From the NCBI GenBank assembly GCA_937773555.1, contig CALJVT010000002.1:618501-682500 (forward strand): a stretch of 64,000 bases of DNA, read 5' to 3'. The translations under genes and the position numbers were made by a program. Below, piece after piece: positions 18,101 through 30,138 of this stretch. Position 1 is the stretch's first letter. Every line of letters starts with the position of its first letter. Below the pieces are notes generated by a model. It saw nothing but the letters and a program-made list of their open reading frames with translations, was not told the DNA's origin and searched no databases. The DNA is from an uncultured Pseudomonadales bacterium. GTDB lineage: Bacteria; Pseudomonadota; Gammaproteobacteria; Pseudomonadales; Balneatricaceae.

Positions 18101-21100
18101 ATGCCTTACTCATACACTGAGAAAAAACGTATCCGCAAGGATTTCGGCAAGCTGCCTCCGGTGATGGATGTGCCTTATTTGTTGGCCATCCAGATCGACT
18201 CCTACCGTAAGTTTTTACATTCTGGTCACGGTGTTGACCAGCGTAAAGACCTAGGCCTTCATGCTGCTTTTGAATCTGTTTTTCCCATTGTCTCTTTTTC
18301 TGGCAATGCGTCTTTAGAATATGTGACCTACAAGTTAGGTGAGCCTGTTTTTGACGTTAAAGAATGTCAGTTACGTGGCGTTACCTACGCTGCACCTTTG
18401 CGCGTTAAGGTGCGCTTAGTAATTTATGATCGCGATTCCAAGGCTAAGGCGATCAAGGATATTAAGGAGCAAGAAGTCTACATGGGCGAAATGCCTTTGA
18501 TGACTGACAACGGTACCTTTGTTGTTAACGGTACAGAGCGTGTTATTGTTTCTCAGCTACATCGTTCACCTGGCGTATTCTTCGACCATGACAAGGGTAA
18601 GACCCACAGTTCTGGTAAGTTGTTATATAACGCCCGTGTTATTCCTTACCGTGGTTCTTGGTTAGATTTTGAATTCGACCCTAAAGATACGCTTTTTGTA
18701 CGTATTGACCGTCGCCGTAAGCTACCTGCATCTATTTTGTTGCGCTCTTTGGGTTACACCAGCGAACAAATCGTAGAAACATTCTTTGATAATGTCGATG
18801 TGACACTGACCGAAGAAGGCTTCACCATGACTTTGGTGCCTAGCCGTCTGCGTGGCGAAACAGCCACCTTTGACATTGTGGATCAAAAAGGGTCTGTATT
18901 GGTTGAAGAGGGGCGTCGAGTGACTGCCCGTCACATTAAACAAATGGAAAAGATCGGCTTAAAGCAGCTGCAAATTCCTGAAGAATACCTCGTAGGCAAG
19001 AAAATTGCCCGCGACCAAATTAACCCAGCTACTGGCGAGTTAATTTGTGATTGTAATACTGAAGTCACACAAGAACTCCTCGTTGCCCTGCGTGTAGCTG
19101 GTATTACTGCGTTGCCGTTGATTTATAGTAACGATTTAGACTGTGGCCCATTCATGTCAGATACTCTGACCGCTGATCCAACCCGCACACAACTTGAAGC
19201 TTTGGTAGAAATTTACCGCATGATGCGTCCTGGTGAGCCACCAACTAAAGAATCTGCAGAAAACTTGTTTAACAACTTGTTTTTCACTAGCGAACGTTAT
19301 GACTTGTCTGCCGTTGGCCGGATGAAGTTTAACCGTCGTTTAGGCCGTTCTGAAACGACGGGTGAAGGTGTGTTGGGTGACCAAGACATCGTTGCAGTAA
19401 TGCAAACGCTAATCGCTATCCGCAACGGTAAAGGCATAGTGGATGATATCGACCACTTAGGTAACCGTCGTGTTCGGTCTGTAGGCGAAATGGCAGAAAA
19501 CCAATTTCGTGTTGGCCTAGTGCGTGTAGAGCGTGCTGTTAAAGAACGTTTAAGTATGGCTGAGTCTGATGGCCTAATGCCACAAGACTTAATCAACGCT
19601 AAGCCTGTGTCTGCTGCGATCAAAGAATTCTTTGGTTCTAGCCAGTTGTCTCAGTTTATGGATCAAAACAACCCGCTATCAGAAGTGACACACAAACGTC
19701 GTGTTTCTGCTTTAGGGCCTGGTGGTTTAACCCGTGAACGTGCAGGCTTTGAAGTGCGTGACGTACATCCGACTCACTATGGTCGCGTGTGTCCTATCGA
19801 AACGCCAGAAGGCCCAAACATTGGTCTGATTAACTCTTTGGCTACCTATGCCCGCACTAACGATTACGGTTTCTTAGAAACACCGTATCGTAAAGTAGTT
19901 GCTGGTAAAGTGACCTCAGAAATTGAGTACTTGTCTGCTATCGAAGAAAGCCAACACATCATTGCTCAGGCCAATGCCAAGCTTGATGCTAAGGACAATC
20001 TTTCTGAGGACCTAGTTACCGTTCGTCACGAAAACGAATTTACCTTGATGTCACCTGACAACGTAGACTACATGGACGTATCTCCACGCCAGGTAGTTTC
20101 TGTAGCGGCCTCATTAATTCCGTTTCTAGAGCACGACGATGCTAACCGAGCTTTGATGGGCTCGAACATGCAGCGTCAAGCAGTGCCAACTCTTCAGGCT
20201 CAAAAGCCTCTAGTAGGCACAGGTATGGAGCGTCACGTTGCCCAAAACTCTGGTGTATGTGTCGTAGCCACCCGCGGTGGTGTGATCGAATCAGTTGATG
20301 CCACCCGTGTTGTAGTTAAAGCGCATGATTCTGAGACAGAAGTAGGGGATGCAGGTGTAGATATCTACAACCTAACCAAGTACACCCGCTCTAATCAGAA
20401 TACCTGTATTAACCAACGTTCTATCGTTAACCTAGGCGACACTGTTGCCCGTGGTGATGTATTGGCTGATGGCCCATCTGTTGACCTTGGCGAGTTAGCC
20501 TTGGGTCAGAATATGCGTATTGCCTTTATGCCTTGGAATGGTTACAACTTCGAAGACTCAATCTTGATCTCTGAGAACGTTGTTAAAGAAGACCGTTTCA
20601 CTACGATCCATATTCAGGAATTAACCTGTGTGGCACGTGACACTAAATTAGGCAGTGAAGAAATAACCTCTGACATTCCTAATGTGGGCGAAAGCGCACT
20701 AGCGAAATTAGACGAAGCTGGCATTGTTCACATTGGTGCTGAAGTAGGCCCTGGTGACATTCTAGTAGGTAAGGTGACACCTAAAGGTGAAACTCAGCTT
20801 ACGCCAGAAGAAAAGCTATTACGTGCTATCTTTGGTGAAAAAGCTTCAGACGTTAAAGACACCTCTCTTCGTGTTAAGACGGGTACCAAAGGCACCGTGA
20901 TCAACGTGCAAGTGTTTACCCGTGACGGCGTGGATAAAGATCAACGTGCAGTTGCCATTGAACAAATGCAGTTAGATCAAGAGCGTAAAGATATTAATGA
21001 CCGGTTCCGCATTGTTGAATCAGCCACATACGAACGTTTATCGGCGGCCTTAATCGGCAACGCAGTAAATGGTGGTGCTGGCTTCAGTAAGGGCGACGTT

Positions 21101-22183
21101 ATTACGGCGGACAATTTATTAGAAGTTGACCGTATTGATTGGTTCAAATTACGCATGGCAGATGATGCTCTTCAGCAGCAGCTAGAATTAGCGCAGCAGT
21201 CTTTAGAAGAAACTCGTCTTGACCTAGATGCAAAATTTGAAGACAAGAAAAAGAAGCTACAAACTGGCGACGACCTAGCCCCTGGGGTGTTGAAGATCGT
21301 TAAAGTATACGTGGCTGTTAAGCGTCGTATTCAACCTGGCGACAAGATGGCTGGTCGTCATGGTAACAAAGGTGTTATCTCTGTAATTATGCCTGTTGAA
21401 GATATGCCTTATGATGAATTCGGTAAAACCGTAGACATCGTGCTAAACCCATTAGGTGTGCCCTCGCGTATGAACGTGGGTCAGATCCTAGAAACTCATA
21501 TGGGTATGGCTGCCAAAGGCTTAGGTGAGCGCATCGAAGAAATGATGGCGCAAGAGCGGGCCAAGTCTATTAAAGAGATTCGTGCTTTCTTAGACCAGAT
21601 CTACAACGATGGCAACTGCTACCGTTCAGAAGACCTTAACAGCTTCAGCGATGACGAAATCCTTGAGTTGGCTAAAAACCTGAAAGCTGGCGTGCCTTTA
21701 GCAACGCCTGTATTTGATGGAGCCGAAGAAAACGAAATTAAGCGTTTGTTAGAGCTTGGTGGTTTAGATCGTTCTGGCCAAACCTGGTTATATGACGGTC
21801 GTACAGGTGATAAGTTTGATCGCCCTGTTACCGTAGGTTATATGTACATGTTGAAGTTGAACCACTTGGTTGATGACAAGATGCATGCCCGCTCTACTGG
21901 TTCATACAGCCTGGTAACTCAGCAGCCACTTGGTGGTAAGGCTCAGTTTGGCGGTCAGCGATTTGGTGAGATGGAAGTTTGGGCCCTAGAAGCATATGGC
22001 GCCGCTTACACTTTGCAAGAAATGCTAACTGTTAAGTCTGATGACGTGAATGGTCGTACTAAGATGTATAAGAACATCGTAGATGGTGACCACAGCATGG
22101 ACCCAGGTATGCCTGAATCCTTCAACGTATTGGTTAAGGAGATTCGATCTCTGGGCATCGATATTGAGTTGGAATCTGACTAA
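18101..22183 (+). CDS. rpoB: DNA-directed RNA polymerase subunit beta
   Basis: Catalytic beta subunit. From ATG 18101 (GGGGA upstream) the protein has 1360 residues and begins [18 protein letters not shown] like E. coli RpoB. The rifampicin region is wild type: [20 protein letters not shown] and [10 protein letters not shown] keep the Asp, His and Ser at the main resistance positions. The C-terminal [20 protein letters not shown] is present. The frame is open to 18050, but those 17 codons lack homology with the family. rpoC follows after 22 bases. Confidence 0.98.
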   Translation: MPYSYTEKKRIRKDFGKLPPVMDVPYLLAIQIDSYRKFLHSGHGVDQRKDLGLHAAFESVFPIVSFSGNASLEYVTYKLGEPVFDVKECQLRGVTYAAPLRVKVRLVIYDRDSKAKAIKDIKEQEVYMGEMPLMTDNGTFVVNGTERVIVSQLHRSPGVFFDHDKGKTHSSGKLLYNARVIPYRGSWLDFEFDPKDTLFVRIDRRRKLPASILLRSLGYTSEQIVETFFDNVDVTLTEEGFTMTLVPSRLRGETATFDIVDQKGSVLVEEGRRVTARHIKQMEKIGLKQLQIPEEYLVGKKIARDQINPATGELICDCNTEVTQELLVALRVAGITALPLIYSNDLDCGPFMSDTLTADPTRTQLEALVEIYRMMRPGEPPTKESAENLFNNLFFTSERYDLSAVGRMKFNRRLGRSETTGEGVLGDQDIVAVMQTLIAIRNGKGIVDDIDHLGNRRVRSVGEMAENQFRVGLVRVERAVKERLSMAESDGLMPQDLINAKPVSAAIKEFFGSSQLSQFMDQNNPLSEVTHKRRVSALGPGGLTRERAGFEVRDVHPTHYGRVCPIETPEGPNIGLINSLATYARTNDYGFLETPYRKVVAGKVTSEIEYLSAIEESQHIIAQANAKLDAKDNLSEDLVTVRHENEFTLMSPDNVDYMDVSPRQVVSVAASLIPFLEHDDANRALMGSNMQRQAVPTLQAQKPLVGTGMERHVAQNSGVCVVATRGGVIESVDATRVVVKAHDSETEVGDAGVDIYNLTKYTRSNQNTCINQRSIVNLGDTVARGDVLADGPSVDLGELALGQNMRIAFMPWNGYNFEDSILISENVVKEDRFTTIHIQELTCVARDTKLGSEEITSDIPNVGESALAKLDEAGIVHIGAEVGPGDILVGKVTPKGETQLTPEEKLLRAIFGEKASDVKDTSLRVKTGTKGTVINVQVFTRDGVDKDQRAVAIEQMQLDQERKDINDRFRIVESATYERLSAALIGNAVNGGAGFSKGDVITADNLLEVDRIDWFKLRMADDALQQQLELAQQSLEETRLDLDAKFEDKKKKLQTGDDLAPGVLKIVKVYVAVKRRIQPGDKMAGRHGNKGVISVIMPVEDMPYDEFGKTVDIVLNPLGVPSRMNVGQILETHMGMAAKGLGERIEEMMAQERAKSIKEIRAFLDQIYNDGNCYRSEDLNSFSDDEILELAKNLKAGVPLATPVFDGAEENEIKRLLELGGLDRSGQTWLYDGRTGDKFDRPVTVGYMYMLKLNHLVDDKMHARSTGSYSLVTQQPLGGKAQFGGQRFGEMEVWALEAYGAAYTLQEMLTVKSDDVNGRTKMYKNIVDGDHSMDPGMPESFNVLVKEIRSLGIDIELESD

Positions 22184-22205
22184 GACATTAAGGTAGGAGA
22201 AGGCA

Positions 22206-25200
22206 ATGAAAGACTTATTAAAATTATTGAAAGCCCAAGGTCATTCGGACGAGTTCGATTCGATCCGTATTGGTTTGGCGTCTCCAGAAATGATCCGTTC
22301 ATGGTCTTTTGGCGAAGTAAAAAAGCCAGAAACCATAAACTACCGTACCTTCAAGCCAGAGCGTGAAGGCTTGTTCTGTGCCAAGATTTTCGGCCCAGTA
22401 AAAGACTACGAATGTTTGTGCGGTAAGTACAAGCGTTTGAAGCATCGCGGTGTGATCTGTGAAAAGTGTGGCGTAGAAGTGGCTTTGGCTAAGGTGCGTC
22501 GTGAGCGCATGGGCCACATAGAGCTGGCTAGCCCAGTGGCACACATCTGGTTCCTTAAATCATTACCTTCACGTATTGGTTTATTGTTAGACATTACTTT
22601 GCGTGACATTGAGCGTGTGCTTTATTTTGAAAGCTACATTGTTATCGATCCAGGTATGACCACGCTTGAACGTGGTCAGATGATGAACGATGAGCAGTAC
22701 TTTGAAGCCATGGAAGAGTTTGGTGACGACTTCGATGCGCGTATGGGTGCTGAAGCCATTCAAGCATTGTTAAAAGATTTGGATATGGCCCAAGAAGCGG
22801 CCCAGTTGCGTGAAGACATCCCAGCAACTAACTCTGAAACTAAAATTAAGAAGCTATCTAAGCGCTTAAAGTTAATGGAAGCCTTTTTGGCTTCTGGCAA
22901 CAAGCCAGAATGGATGGTGCTAACGGTACTGCCTATCTTACCACCGGACTTGCGTCCTTTGGTTCCTCTAGATGGTGGCCGGTTTGCAACTTCAGATCTG
23001 AACGACTTGTACCGTCGCGTGATCAACCGTAACAACCGCTTAAAGCGCTTGTTAGACCTGAGCGCGCCAGACATTATCGTACGCAACGAAAAGCGTATGT
23101 TGCAAGAGTCTGTAGATGCCTTGTTGGATAACGGCCGTCGTGGTCGTGCCATCACTGGTTCTAACAAGCGTCCGTTGAAATCTTTGGCAGACATGATCAA
23201 AGGTAAGCAAGGTCGTTTCCGTCAGAACCTTTTAGGTAAGCGTGTAGACTACTCTGGCCGTTCGGTTATCGTAGTGGGCCCATACTTGCGCTTGCATCAG
23301 TGTGGTTTACCTAAGAAAATGGCTTTAGAATTGTTTAAGCCGTTCATCTTCTCTAAGCTAGAATTACGTGGTCTTGCTACCACCATTAAAGCTGCTAAAA
23401 AGATGGTAGAGCGTGAAACTGCCGAAGTTTGGGATATCCTTGCTGAAGTAATTCGTGAACATCCAGTCATGCTGAACCGAGCACCCACTCTTCACCGTTT
23501 GGGTATCCAAGCCTTTGAACCAGTATTAATCGAAGGTAAAGCCATTCAGCTTCACCCCCTCGTTTGTGCGGCATACAACGCCGACTTCGACGGTGACCAA
23601 ATGGCTGTTCACGTTCCGCTAACTATTGAAGCTCAGCTTGAATGTCGTGCTTTGATGATGTCTACCAACAATATTTTATCACCAGCAAACGGCGACCCAA
23701 TCATCGTACCTTCTCAGGACGTTGTACTGGGCATCTACTTTATGACTCGTGACTGTATCAACGCTAAGGGCGAAGGTATGGTATTTGCAGACGTAGCTGA
23801 AGTGCAGCGGGCCTATGGTGCTAAGCACGTAGACTTGCAAGCCAAAGTTAAAGTTCGAGTGACTGAATATGTGAAGGCCGAAGACGGCACATTGGAAGGC
23901 ACTGACACAGTGACTGATACCACTGTTGGCCGTGCACTTTTGTCCCAAATTATGCCTCAAGGTATGCCTTACAGTTTGATCAACAAGACCATGAAGAAGA
24001 AAGATATTTCTACTGTGCTTAACGCTTGTTACCGTAATGTTGGCCTTAAAGAAACCGTAATATTTGCTGACCAATTAATGTACACAGGCTTTGCTTACGC
24101 GACTCGTTCTGGTGCTTCTGTTGGTGTTAACGACTTCGTTATCCCTGAAAAGAAAGAAATCATTATCAACGGTGCGGAAGAAGAAGTGCGCGAAATTGAA
24201 GCGCAGTTCCGTGACGGTTTGGTAACCCAAGGCGAAAAGTATAATAAGGTGATCGACATTTGGTCCCGTGCCAACGAGCTTGTTGCTGGCGCCATGATGG
24301 ACAGTTTGAAAAGTGACACGGTGATCAACGCTGAAGGTGAAGAAGTTGAGCAAGAGTCATTTAACTCTGTTTACATGATGGCTGACTCCGGTGCTCGTGG
24401 TAGTGCTGCACAGATGCGTCAGTTGGGTGGTATGCGTGGTTTGATGGCTAAGCCAGATGGCTCAATCATCGAAACACCGATCACGGCTAACTTTCGTGAA
24501 GGTCTTTCGGTACAGGAATACTTTATCTCTACTCACGGTGCGCGTAAAGGTTTGGCTGATACAGCTTTGAAAACAGCTAACTCGGGTTACCTAACTCGTA
24601 GATTAGTAGACGTAGCACAAGACTTGGTAGTAACTGAAGTAGATTGTGGTACTGAAAATGGTTTAACCATGCTACCTGTAATCGATGGTGGTGATGTACG
24701 TGTGCCACTAGGTGACCGTATTTTGGGCCGTATGATTGCAGAAGATGTGATCAACCCAACCACAGGTGATCTGTTGATTGCTAAAAACACCTTAATTGAC
24801 GAAGCTTGGGTTGAGCGTTTAGAGAATGATGAAAGTTTGTCATCTGTAGACGAAGTAAAGACCCGCTCGCCAATTACATGTGAGACACGTTACGGTATCT
24901 GTTCTAGCTGTTATGGACGTGACCTAGGTCGTGGCCATCAGGTTAACATTGGTGAAGCTGTAGGCGTAGTTGCTGCACAGTCAATCGGTGAGCCAGGTAC
25001 ACAGCTAACCATGCGTACCTTCCATATTGGTGGTGCAGCATCTCGAGCTGCAGCAGAAGATAAAATTCAAGTGAAGAATGGTGGTGAAATCCGCTTACAT
25101 AACTTGAAAGCAGTAACCCGCACCGACGGCAACATGGTAACCACCTCTCGTTCTGTAGAACTAGGTGTTACTGATGAGCACGGTCGTGAGCGCGAACGTT

Positions 25201-26432
25201 ATAAGCTACCATACGGTTCTTTGATTCAAGTGGTCGACGGCGCACGCGTAGAAGCTGGCGAGATTGCTGCAACGTGGGATCCACATACTCACCCAATCGT
25301 TTCAGAAATGGCTGGTACTGTGCAGTTTGTTGGATTAGATGAAGGCCTTACCATTAGTCTTAGGACTGATGATTTAACAGGTTTGAGTTCTATCCAAGTG
25401 CTTACTGTAGGCGAACGTCCTGCGGCAGGTAAAGACTTGCGTCCAATGATTAAGTTGATTGATGCTAAAGGCAACGAAATCATTAACCCAGAATCTGGAG
25501 CACCTGCGCAATACCTTCTTCCTGGTGGTGCCTTGTTGTCTATTGTTGATGGTGGCCAAGTAGAAATTGGTGATGTAGTTGCACGTATTCCACAAGAAAG
25601 TGCAACAACGAAGGACATCACTGGTGGTCTTCCTCGTGTAGCTGACTTGTTTGAAGCACGTAAGCCAAAAGAAGCTGCTATTTTGGCAGAAGTCTCTGGC
25701 ATCGTAAGCTACGGTAAAGAAACTAAGGGCAAGAATCGTCTAGTCATTACGCCTACAGACGGCAGTGACAACTATGAAGAGCTTATTCCTAAGTGGCGTG
25801 TACTTAACGTGTTTGAAGGCGAAACAGTAGTGAAGGGTGAAGTTATTGCTGATGGCCCATTCAACCCACATGACATTTTGCGCATTTTAGGTGTTGAAGA
25901 GCTAGCTCGCTACATTACCACCGAAGTGCAAGACGTATACCGTCTGCAAGGTGTAGTAATAAACGATAAGCACATTGAAGTCATTGTGCGTCAGATGTTA
26001 CGTAAGGTAGATGTGGTTGCTTCTGGCGACACTAACTTGATCAAAGGTGATCAGGTTGAATACACTCGCTACTTAGAAGCTAATGAGAAGATGGTTGCCG
26101 AAGACAAGATTGTGTCGCACATGCAGCGCGTGTTGTTGGGTATCACCAAGTCTTCTTTGGCTACGGAATCCTTCATCTCGGCGGCGTCTTTCCAAGAGAC
26201 TACCCGTGTACTCACTGAAGGTGCAGTAACTGGCAAGAAGGACCACTTGCGCGGTCTGAAGGAAAACGTGGTCGTAGGCCGCTTAATTCCAGCCGGTACT
26301 GGTTTAGCATATCACTCAGAGCGTAAGCGTAAGCGTCAAGAGCAGCGTGCTTCTGAAGGTGTTTCAACCGTAAGTGCAGAAGAGGTGCAAGCAGCGCTAA
26401 CTGAAGCTTTACGTGCTGAAATGTCTAGCTAG
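22206..26432 (+). CDS. rpoC: DNA-directed RNA polymerase subunit beta'
   Basis: Catalytic beta' subunit, 1408 residues. The N-terminal zinc site is [20 protein letters not shown], the catalytic Mg-binding loop is [16 protein letters not shown] with the three Asp residues, and the second zinc site includes [16 protein letters not shown]. The bridge helix and trigger-loop region ([15 protein letters not shown]) are present. It starts at ATG 22206 behind TAGGAGA. Two terminator hairpins follow. Confidence 0.98.
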   Translation: MKDLLKLLKAQGHSDEFDSIRIGLASPEMIRSWSFGEVKKPETINYRTFKPEREGLFCAKIFGPVKDYECLCGKYKRLKHRGVICEKCGVEVALAKVRRERMGHIELASPVAHIWFLKSLPSRIGLLLDITLRDIERVLYFESYIVIDPGMTTLERGQMMNDEQYFEAMEEFGDDFDARMGAEAIQALLKDLDMAQEAAQLREDIPATNSETKIKKLSKRLKLMEAFLASGNKPEWMVLTVLPILPPDLRPLVPLDGGRFATSDLNDLYRRVINRNNRLKRLLDLSAPDIIVRNEKRMLQESVDALLDNGRRGRAITGSNKRPLKSLADMIKGKQGRFRQNLLGKRVDYSGRSVIVVGPYLRLHQCGLPKKMALELFKPFIFSKLELRGLATTIKAAKKMVERETAEVWDILAEVIREHPVMLNRAPTLHRLGIQAFEPVLIEGKAIQLHPLVCAAYNADFDGDQMAVHVPLTIEAQLECRALMMSTNNILSPANGDPIIVPSQDVVLGIYFMTRDCINAKGEGMVFADVAEVQRAYGAKHVDLQAKVKVRVTEYVKAEDGTLEGTDTVTDTTVGRALLSQIMPQGMPYSLINKTMKKKDISTVLNACYRNVGLKETVIFADQLMYTGFAYATRSGASVGVNDFVIPEKKEIIINGAEEEVREIEAQFRDGLVTQGEKYNKVIDIWSRANELVAGAMMDSLKSDTVINAEGEEVEQESFNSVYMMADSGARGSAAQMRQLGGMRGLMAKPDGSIIETPITANFREGLSVQEYFISTHGARKGLADTALKTANSGYLTRRLVDVAQDLVVTEVDCGTENGLTMLPVIDGGDVRVPLGDRILGRMIAEDVINPTTGDLLIAKNTLIDEAWVERLENDESLSSVDEVKTRSPITCETRYGICSSCYGRDLGRGHQVNIGEAVGVVAAQSIGEPGTQLTMRTFHIGGAASRAAAEDKIQVKNGGEIRLHNLKAVTRTDGNMVTTSRSVELGVTDEHGRERERYKLPYGSLIQVVDGARVEAGEIAATWDPHTHPIVSEMAGTVQFVGLDEGLTISLRTDDLTGLSSIQVLTVGERPAAGKDLRPMIKLIDAKGNEIINPESGAPAQYLLPGGALLSIVDGGQVEIGDVVARIPQESATTKDITGGLPRVADLFEARKPKEAAILAEVSGIVSYGKETKGKNRLVITPTDGSDNYEELIPKWRVLNVFEGETVVKGEVIADGPFNPHDILRILGVEELARYITTEVQDVYRLQGVVINDKHIEVIVRQMLRKVDVVASGDTNLIKGDQVEYTRYLEANEKMVAEDKIVSHMQRVLLGITKSSLATESFISAASFQETTRVLTEGAVTGKKDHLRGLKENVVVGRLIPAGTGLAYHSERKRKRQEQRASEGVSTVSAEEVQAALTEALRAEMSS

Positions 26433-26484
26433 GTTGCTATGCTATTTTGCTTCGTAATGCCTACGAAGTGAAGCACTTAAAAAG

Positions 26485-26506
26485 CCCGACGCGTTCGGGT
26501 TTTTTT
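26485..26506 (+). terminator. Intrinsic terminator of rpoBC
   Basis: CCCGA (26485-26489) pairs with TCGGG (26495-26499), extended by flanking A and T runs, followed by seven T residues at 26500-26506. A second small hairpin (CTTCGTA/TACGAAG) lies just before it. Confidence 0.85.
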
Positions 26507-26561
26507 GTGCCCTGCGAAATTCTAGGGCTGAGCTATTTAGCTTAAATAGCTTGTTTAAGGC

Positions 26562-26603
26562 AAAAAAAACCCCGCACTGACTAAGCCAGGCGGGGTTTTT
26601 TTT
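26562..26603. terminator. Bidirectional terminator between rpoC and fusA2
   Basis: AAAAAAAACCCCGC and GCGGGGTTTTTTTT form a symmetrical hairpin with A and T runs on both sides. It can stop transcription of the convergent fusA2 gene on the minus strand and read-through from rpoC on the plus strand. Confidence 0.88.
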
Positions 26604-26614
26604 AGTAAAGAAGC

Positions 26615-28702
26615 TTACTTAGCCGCTTTACGTTCCTTTTCTTCTACAATGACTCTCTCAGCAACGCTGTTAGGGCAATGCATATAGTGTTGGAATTCCA
26701 TTGAGAACTGACCGCGGCCAGAAGTCATGGTACGCAAATGACCAATGTAACCAAACATCTCTGAAAGAGGTACGCTAGCCTTGATGCGTACACCAGTGAC
26801 GCCAGCTTCTTGGTCGTTAATCATGCCGCGACGACGGTTCAAGTCACCAATGACATCACCTACATGATCATCTGGAGTGTAAACGTCTACCTTCATGATG
26901 GGCTCTAGCAACTGTGGGCCGGCCTTAGGCATAGATTGACGGTAAGCACCTTTAGCAGCTATTTCAAAAGCGATAGCAGAGGAGTCAACTGCGTGGAATC
27001 CACCGTCTACCAATTCAATTTCAACATCCAGAAGAGGGAAGCCAGCTAGTGGTCCTTCTACCATCATTGTGCGGAAGCCCTTCTCAATGGCTGGGAAGTA
27101 TTCCTTAGGCACGTTGCCACCCACAACAGAAGACTTAAAGATAAAGCCAGAACCGGTTTCACCTGGGGTAACGATGTAGTCGATCTTGCCATACTGACCA
27201 GAACCACCAGACTGCTTCTTGTGCGTGTAACTGTCTTCAAGCTTAGTCGTAATGGTTTCACGGTAAGCCACCTGAGGTTGGCCAACAATAAGGTCAACAC
27301 CGTAGGTGCGGTTGAGAATGTCTACCTTAATGTCTAGGTGAAGCTCACCCATACCTTTAAGAATAGTTTCGCCTGAGTCTTCATCTGTTTCAACGATGAA
27401 CGAAGGATCTTCTGCAACCATCTTACCAATAGCAATACCCATTTTCTCAGTAGAAGCCTTATCCTTTGGTGTTACCGAGATAGAGATTACTGGTTCTGGG
27501 AAGATCATTGGCTCTAGAGTACATTCGTGCTTGGGGTCACACAGAGTGTGACCAGTCTGTACATTTTTCATGCCTACAATAGCGATGATGTCGCCAGCTT
27601 GAGCTGAACTTAATTCAGTACGCTCGTCTGCGTGCATTTCTACCATGCGGCCTACACGTTCACTCTTACCTGTGTAAGAGTTAAGTATGGTGTCACCTTT
27701 CTTTAAAGTGCCAGAGTAAATGCGCACGAAGGTTAACGCGCCGTAGCGGTCATCCATAATCTTAAATGCTAGCGCACGTAATGGCTGTTCAATAGCAACG
27801 AGAGCAACTTCACCATTAGCTTCGCCAGTTTCTTTATCGGTTAAAGGCTGTGGCTTAACTTCTGTTGGGCTTGGTAGGTAATCGATCACTGCGTCAAGAA
27901 TTAGCTGAACCCCTTTGTTCTTAAAGGCAGAACCACAGTAAGTTGGGAAGAAGTCTAGTGCGATCGTTCCCTTGCGGATACAGCGTTTAATTTCGTCCAA
28001 AGAAGGTATTTCACCTTCTAGATAGGCTTCCATAAGATCATCATCTTGTTCTAACGCCGTTTCGATCAGTTTTTCGTGGTATTCATCAACTAGGTCAACC
28101 ATGTCTTCTGGAACGTCTAGAATTTCGTAATTTTCTGGCAAGCCAGTGTCATCCCATACGTAGGCTTTCTTTGTCAATACATCGACCATGCCCGAGAAGT
28201 TCTCTTCGGTACCGATAGGTAATGTCATTACCAACGGGTTAGCGGCAAGAACAGTTTCTATTTGGCCAACAACTCGAAGGAAGTCTGCGCCCATACGGTC
28301 CATCTTATTAACCAAGATGATACGCGCCACTTCTGATTCGTTGGCATAGCGCCAGTTAGTTTCAGACTGAGGCTCTACGCCGCCAGAGCCACAGAATACG
28401 CCTACACCACCGTCAAGTACTTTAAGAGAGCGGTATACTTCTACTGTAAAGTCTACGTGTCCTGGAGTATCGATGATGTTCATGCGATGGTCTTTCCAGA
28501 AACATGTGGTTGCCGCAGACTGGATAGTTATTCCGCGTTCAGCTTCCTGTGTCATAAAATCTGTAGTGGATTCGCCATCATGAACTTCACCGGTCTTATG
28601 GATTTTACCCGTAAGCTTAAGAATACGTTCTGTGGTCGTGGTTTTGCCCGCATCTACGTGAGCAAAAATACCGATATTACGGTATAAGTTTAAGTCAGCC
28701 AT
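26615..28702 (-). CDS. Second elongation factor G (EF-G2 type)
   Basis: Translational GTPase paralogous to the fusA product at 30139. The 695 residues begin [20 protein letters not shown] with a full G1, [11 protein letters not shown] (G3) and NKMD (G4), then domains II-V. Features such as [20 protein letters not shown] and [14 protein letters not shown] differ from the canonical copy and match, from memory, the 695-residue EF-G 2 of Vibrio. Its role in this type is not settled; it may act in translocation or ribosome recycling under particular conditions. It lies alone on the minus strand between rpoBC and the str operon, divergent from rpsL. Confidence 0.93.
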   Translation of the reverse strand: MADLNLYRNIGIFAHVDAGKTTTTERILKLTGKIHKTGEVHDGESTTDFMTQEAERGITIQSAATTCFWKDHRMNIIDTPGHVDFTVEVYRSLKVLDGGVGVFCGSGGVEPQSETNWRYANESEVARIILVNKMDRMGADFLRVVGQIETVLAANPLVMTLPIGTEENFSGMVDVLTKKAYVWDDTGLPENYEILDVPEDMVDLVDEYHEKLIETALEQDDDLMEAYLEGEIPSLDEIKRCIRKGTIALDFFPTYCGSAFKNKGVQLILDAVIDYLPSPTEVKPQPLTDKETGEANGEVALVAIEQPLRALAFKIMDDRYGALTFVRIYSGTLKKGDTILNSYTGKSERVGRMVEMHADERTELSSAQAGDIIAIVGMKNVQTGHTLCDPKHECTLEPMIFPEPVISISVTPKDKASTEKMGIAIGKMVAEDPSFIVETDEDSGETILKGMGELHLDIKVDILNRTYGVDLIVGQPQVAYRETITTKLEDSYTHKKQSGGSGQYGKIDYIVTPGETGSGFIFKSSVVGGNVPKEYFPAIEKGFRTMMVEGPLAGFPLLDVEIELVDGGFHAVDSSAIAFEIAAKGAYRQSMPKAGPQLLEPIMKVDVYTPDDHVGDVIGDLNRRRGMINDQEAGVTGVRIKASVPLSEMFGYIGHLRTMTSGRGQFSMEFQHYMHCPNSVAERVIVEEKERKAAK

Positions 28703-28741
28703 GAGGGCTCCAGTTAGTTACAGTCTTAAAAAAGTCGCGGT

Positions 28742-28771
28742 ATTGTACAGGAATAGCGTGCTTATATCGAA
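28742..28771 (-). promoter_or_regulatory. Possible promoter of fusA2
   Basis: On the minus strand, TTCGAT (28771-28766) and TACAAT (28747-28742) are spaced 18 bases apart, about 40 bases upstream of the fusA2 start. The -35 match is poor. Confidence 0.3.
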
Positions 28772-28773
28772 CA

Positions 28774-28820
28774 AAAACAAGGCTAAAGATCGCCTATGTT
28801 GAGTTAATTAGCCTTGTTTT
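28774..28820. promoter_or_regulatory. Inverted repeat between divergent fusA2 and rpsL
   Basis: CAAGGCTAA (28778-28786) and TTAGCCTTG (28808-28816) are perfect 9-bp arms, extended by A and T runs to about 13 bp. The shape is terminator-like, but it lies upstream of both genes. It could be a cruciform, an attenuator in a long leader, or a remnant of an older gene boundary. Confidence 0.5.
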
Positions 28821-28916
28821 GTGCTTTTGTATGCGTTTTGCGCTTTTGTTGCACATGTCAGGGGTTAAATTAGCCATTTATTTGTCGACGCAGGCTAAAA
28901 ATAGGCTTTGCCTTGC

Positions 28917-28946
28917 TTGACGCTACTCTACCAAAGCGAATATAAT
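28917..28946 (+). promoter_or_regulatory. Strong sigma70-like promoter of the str operon
   Basis: TTGACG at 28917-28922 and a perfect TATAAT at 28941-28946 are separated by 18 bases. Transcription would start about 105 bases before rpsL. The rest of the 356-base spacer contains no gene that I can support. Confidence 0.75.
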
Positions 28947-29025
28947 TCACCGCCCGAAATTGGCAGGCAAATATAGTCCTGTGTATTTTTGGGTATTTCG
29001 GCGGTACTAGCAAATAGGTTGTTAG

Positions 29026-29433
<408 letters not shown>

Positions 29434-29638
29434 TGAAACTTTCCTTAGTGGGTGGTGTTGTTTATAACACCCGCCAGCTAGGACGGGCAGTAACTACGCA
29501 AGTCGTTGCTGTTAGCCAGATTGCTTTTTAGCAGCTGGCCATGAGACTTATCGAGAACCGATAAGAGTAAGGCCAGGTAAGCACTTAATTATGAGTGTTA
29601 ATTCCTGAACATAACCTGAAGTATATTTGAGGCCCATC
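29434..29638 (+). promoter_or_regulatory. rpsL-rpsG spacer with hairpins, possible S7 regulatory region
   Basis: This 205-base spacer contains two clear hairpins: GGTGTT/AACACC (29454-29471) and CTTATCG/CGATAAG (29547-29565). In E. coli the S12-S7 spacer carries the S7 feedback site. The correspondence is inferred from position only. Confidence 0.4.
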
Positions 29639-30109
29639 ATGCCAAGAAGAAGAGTTGTCGCCAAACGTGACATCCTGCCAGACCCTAAGTTTGGCAACGT
29701 CACCCTAGCCAAGTTCATGAACCATGTCATGATCTCTGGTAAGAAATCTGTCGCAGAGCGTATCGTCTACGGTGCTCTAGAAAAAATCGTTGAGCGTAAA
29801 GGCGGCGATCCACTAGAAGTATTTGAAGCGGCGTTAGAAGCTATCCAACCTATGGTCGAAGTTAAATCTCGCCGTGTTGGTGGTGCGACTTACCAAGTTC
29901 CAGTTGAAGTACGTCCTGCACGTCGTTCTGCCCTAGCCATGCGTTGGTTGGTAGATTACTCACGCAAGCGCGGCGAAAAGTCTATGGCTTTGCGTCTTGC
30001 TGGTGAGATCCTAGACGCTGCTGAAGGCAAAGGTGCTGCGGTTAAGAAGCGTGAAGACGTTCACCGTATGGCTGAAGCTAACAAAGCCTTCTCTCACTTC
30101 CGCTTCTAA
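29639..30109 (+). CDS. rpsG: 30S ribosomal protein S7
   Basis: Primary binder of the 3' major domain of 16S rRNA and head-assembly organiser. From ATG 29639 the protein has 156 residues and begins [19 protein letters not shown]. The block [24 protein letters not shown] is typical of the family. The frame reaches ATG 29627 upstream, but MPRRR is the conserved start and TTGAGG fits it. It is followed by fusA after 29 bases. Confidence 0.97.
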   Translation: MPRRRVVAKRDILPDPKFGNVTLAKFMNHVMISGKKSVAERIVYGALEKIVERKGGDPLEVFEAALEAIQPMVEVKSRRVGGATYQVPVEVRPARRSALAMRWLVDYSRKRGEKSMALRLAGEILDAAEGKGAAVKKREDVHRMAEANKAFSHFRF

Positions 30110-30138
30110 GCAGACCTGAGAGAATAGAGAGAACTGTC

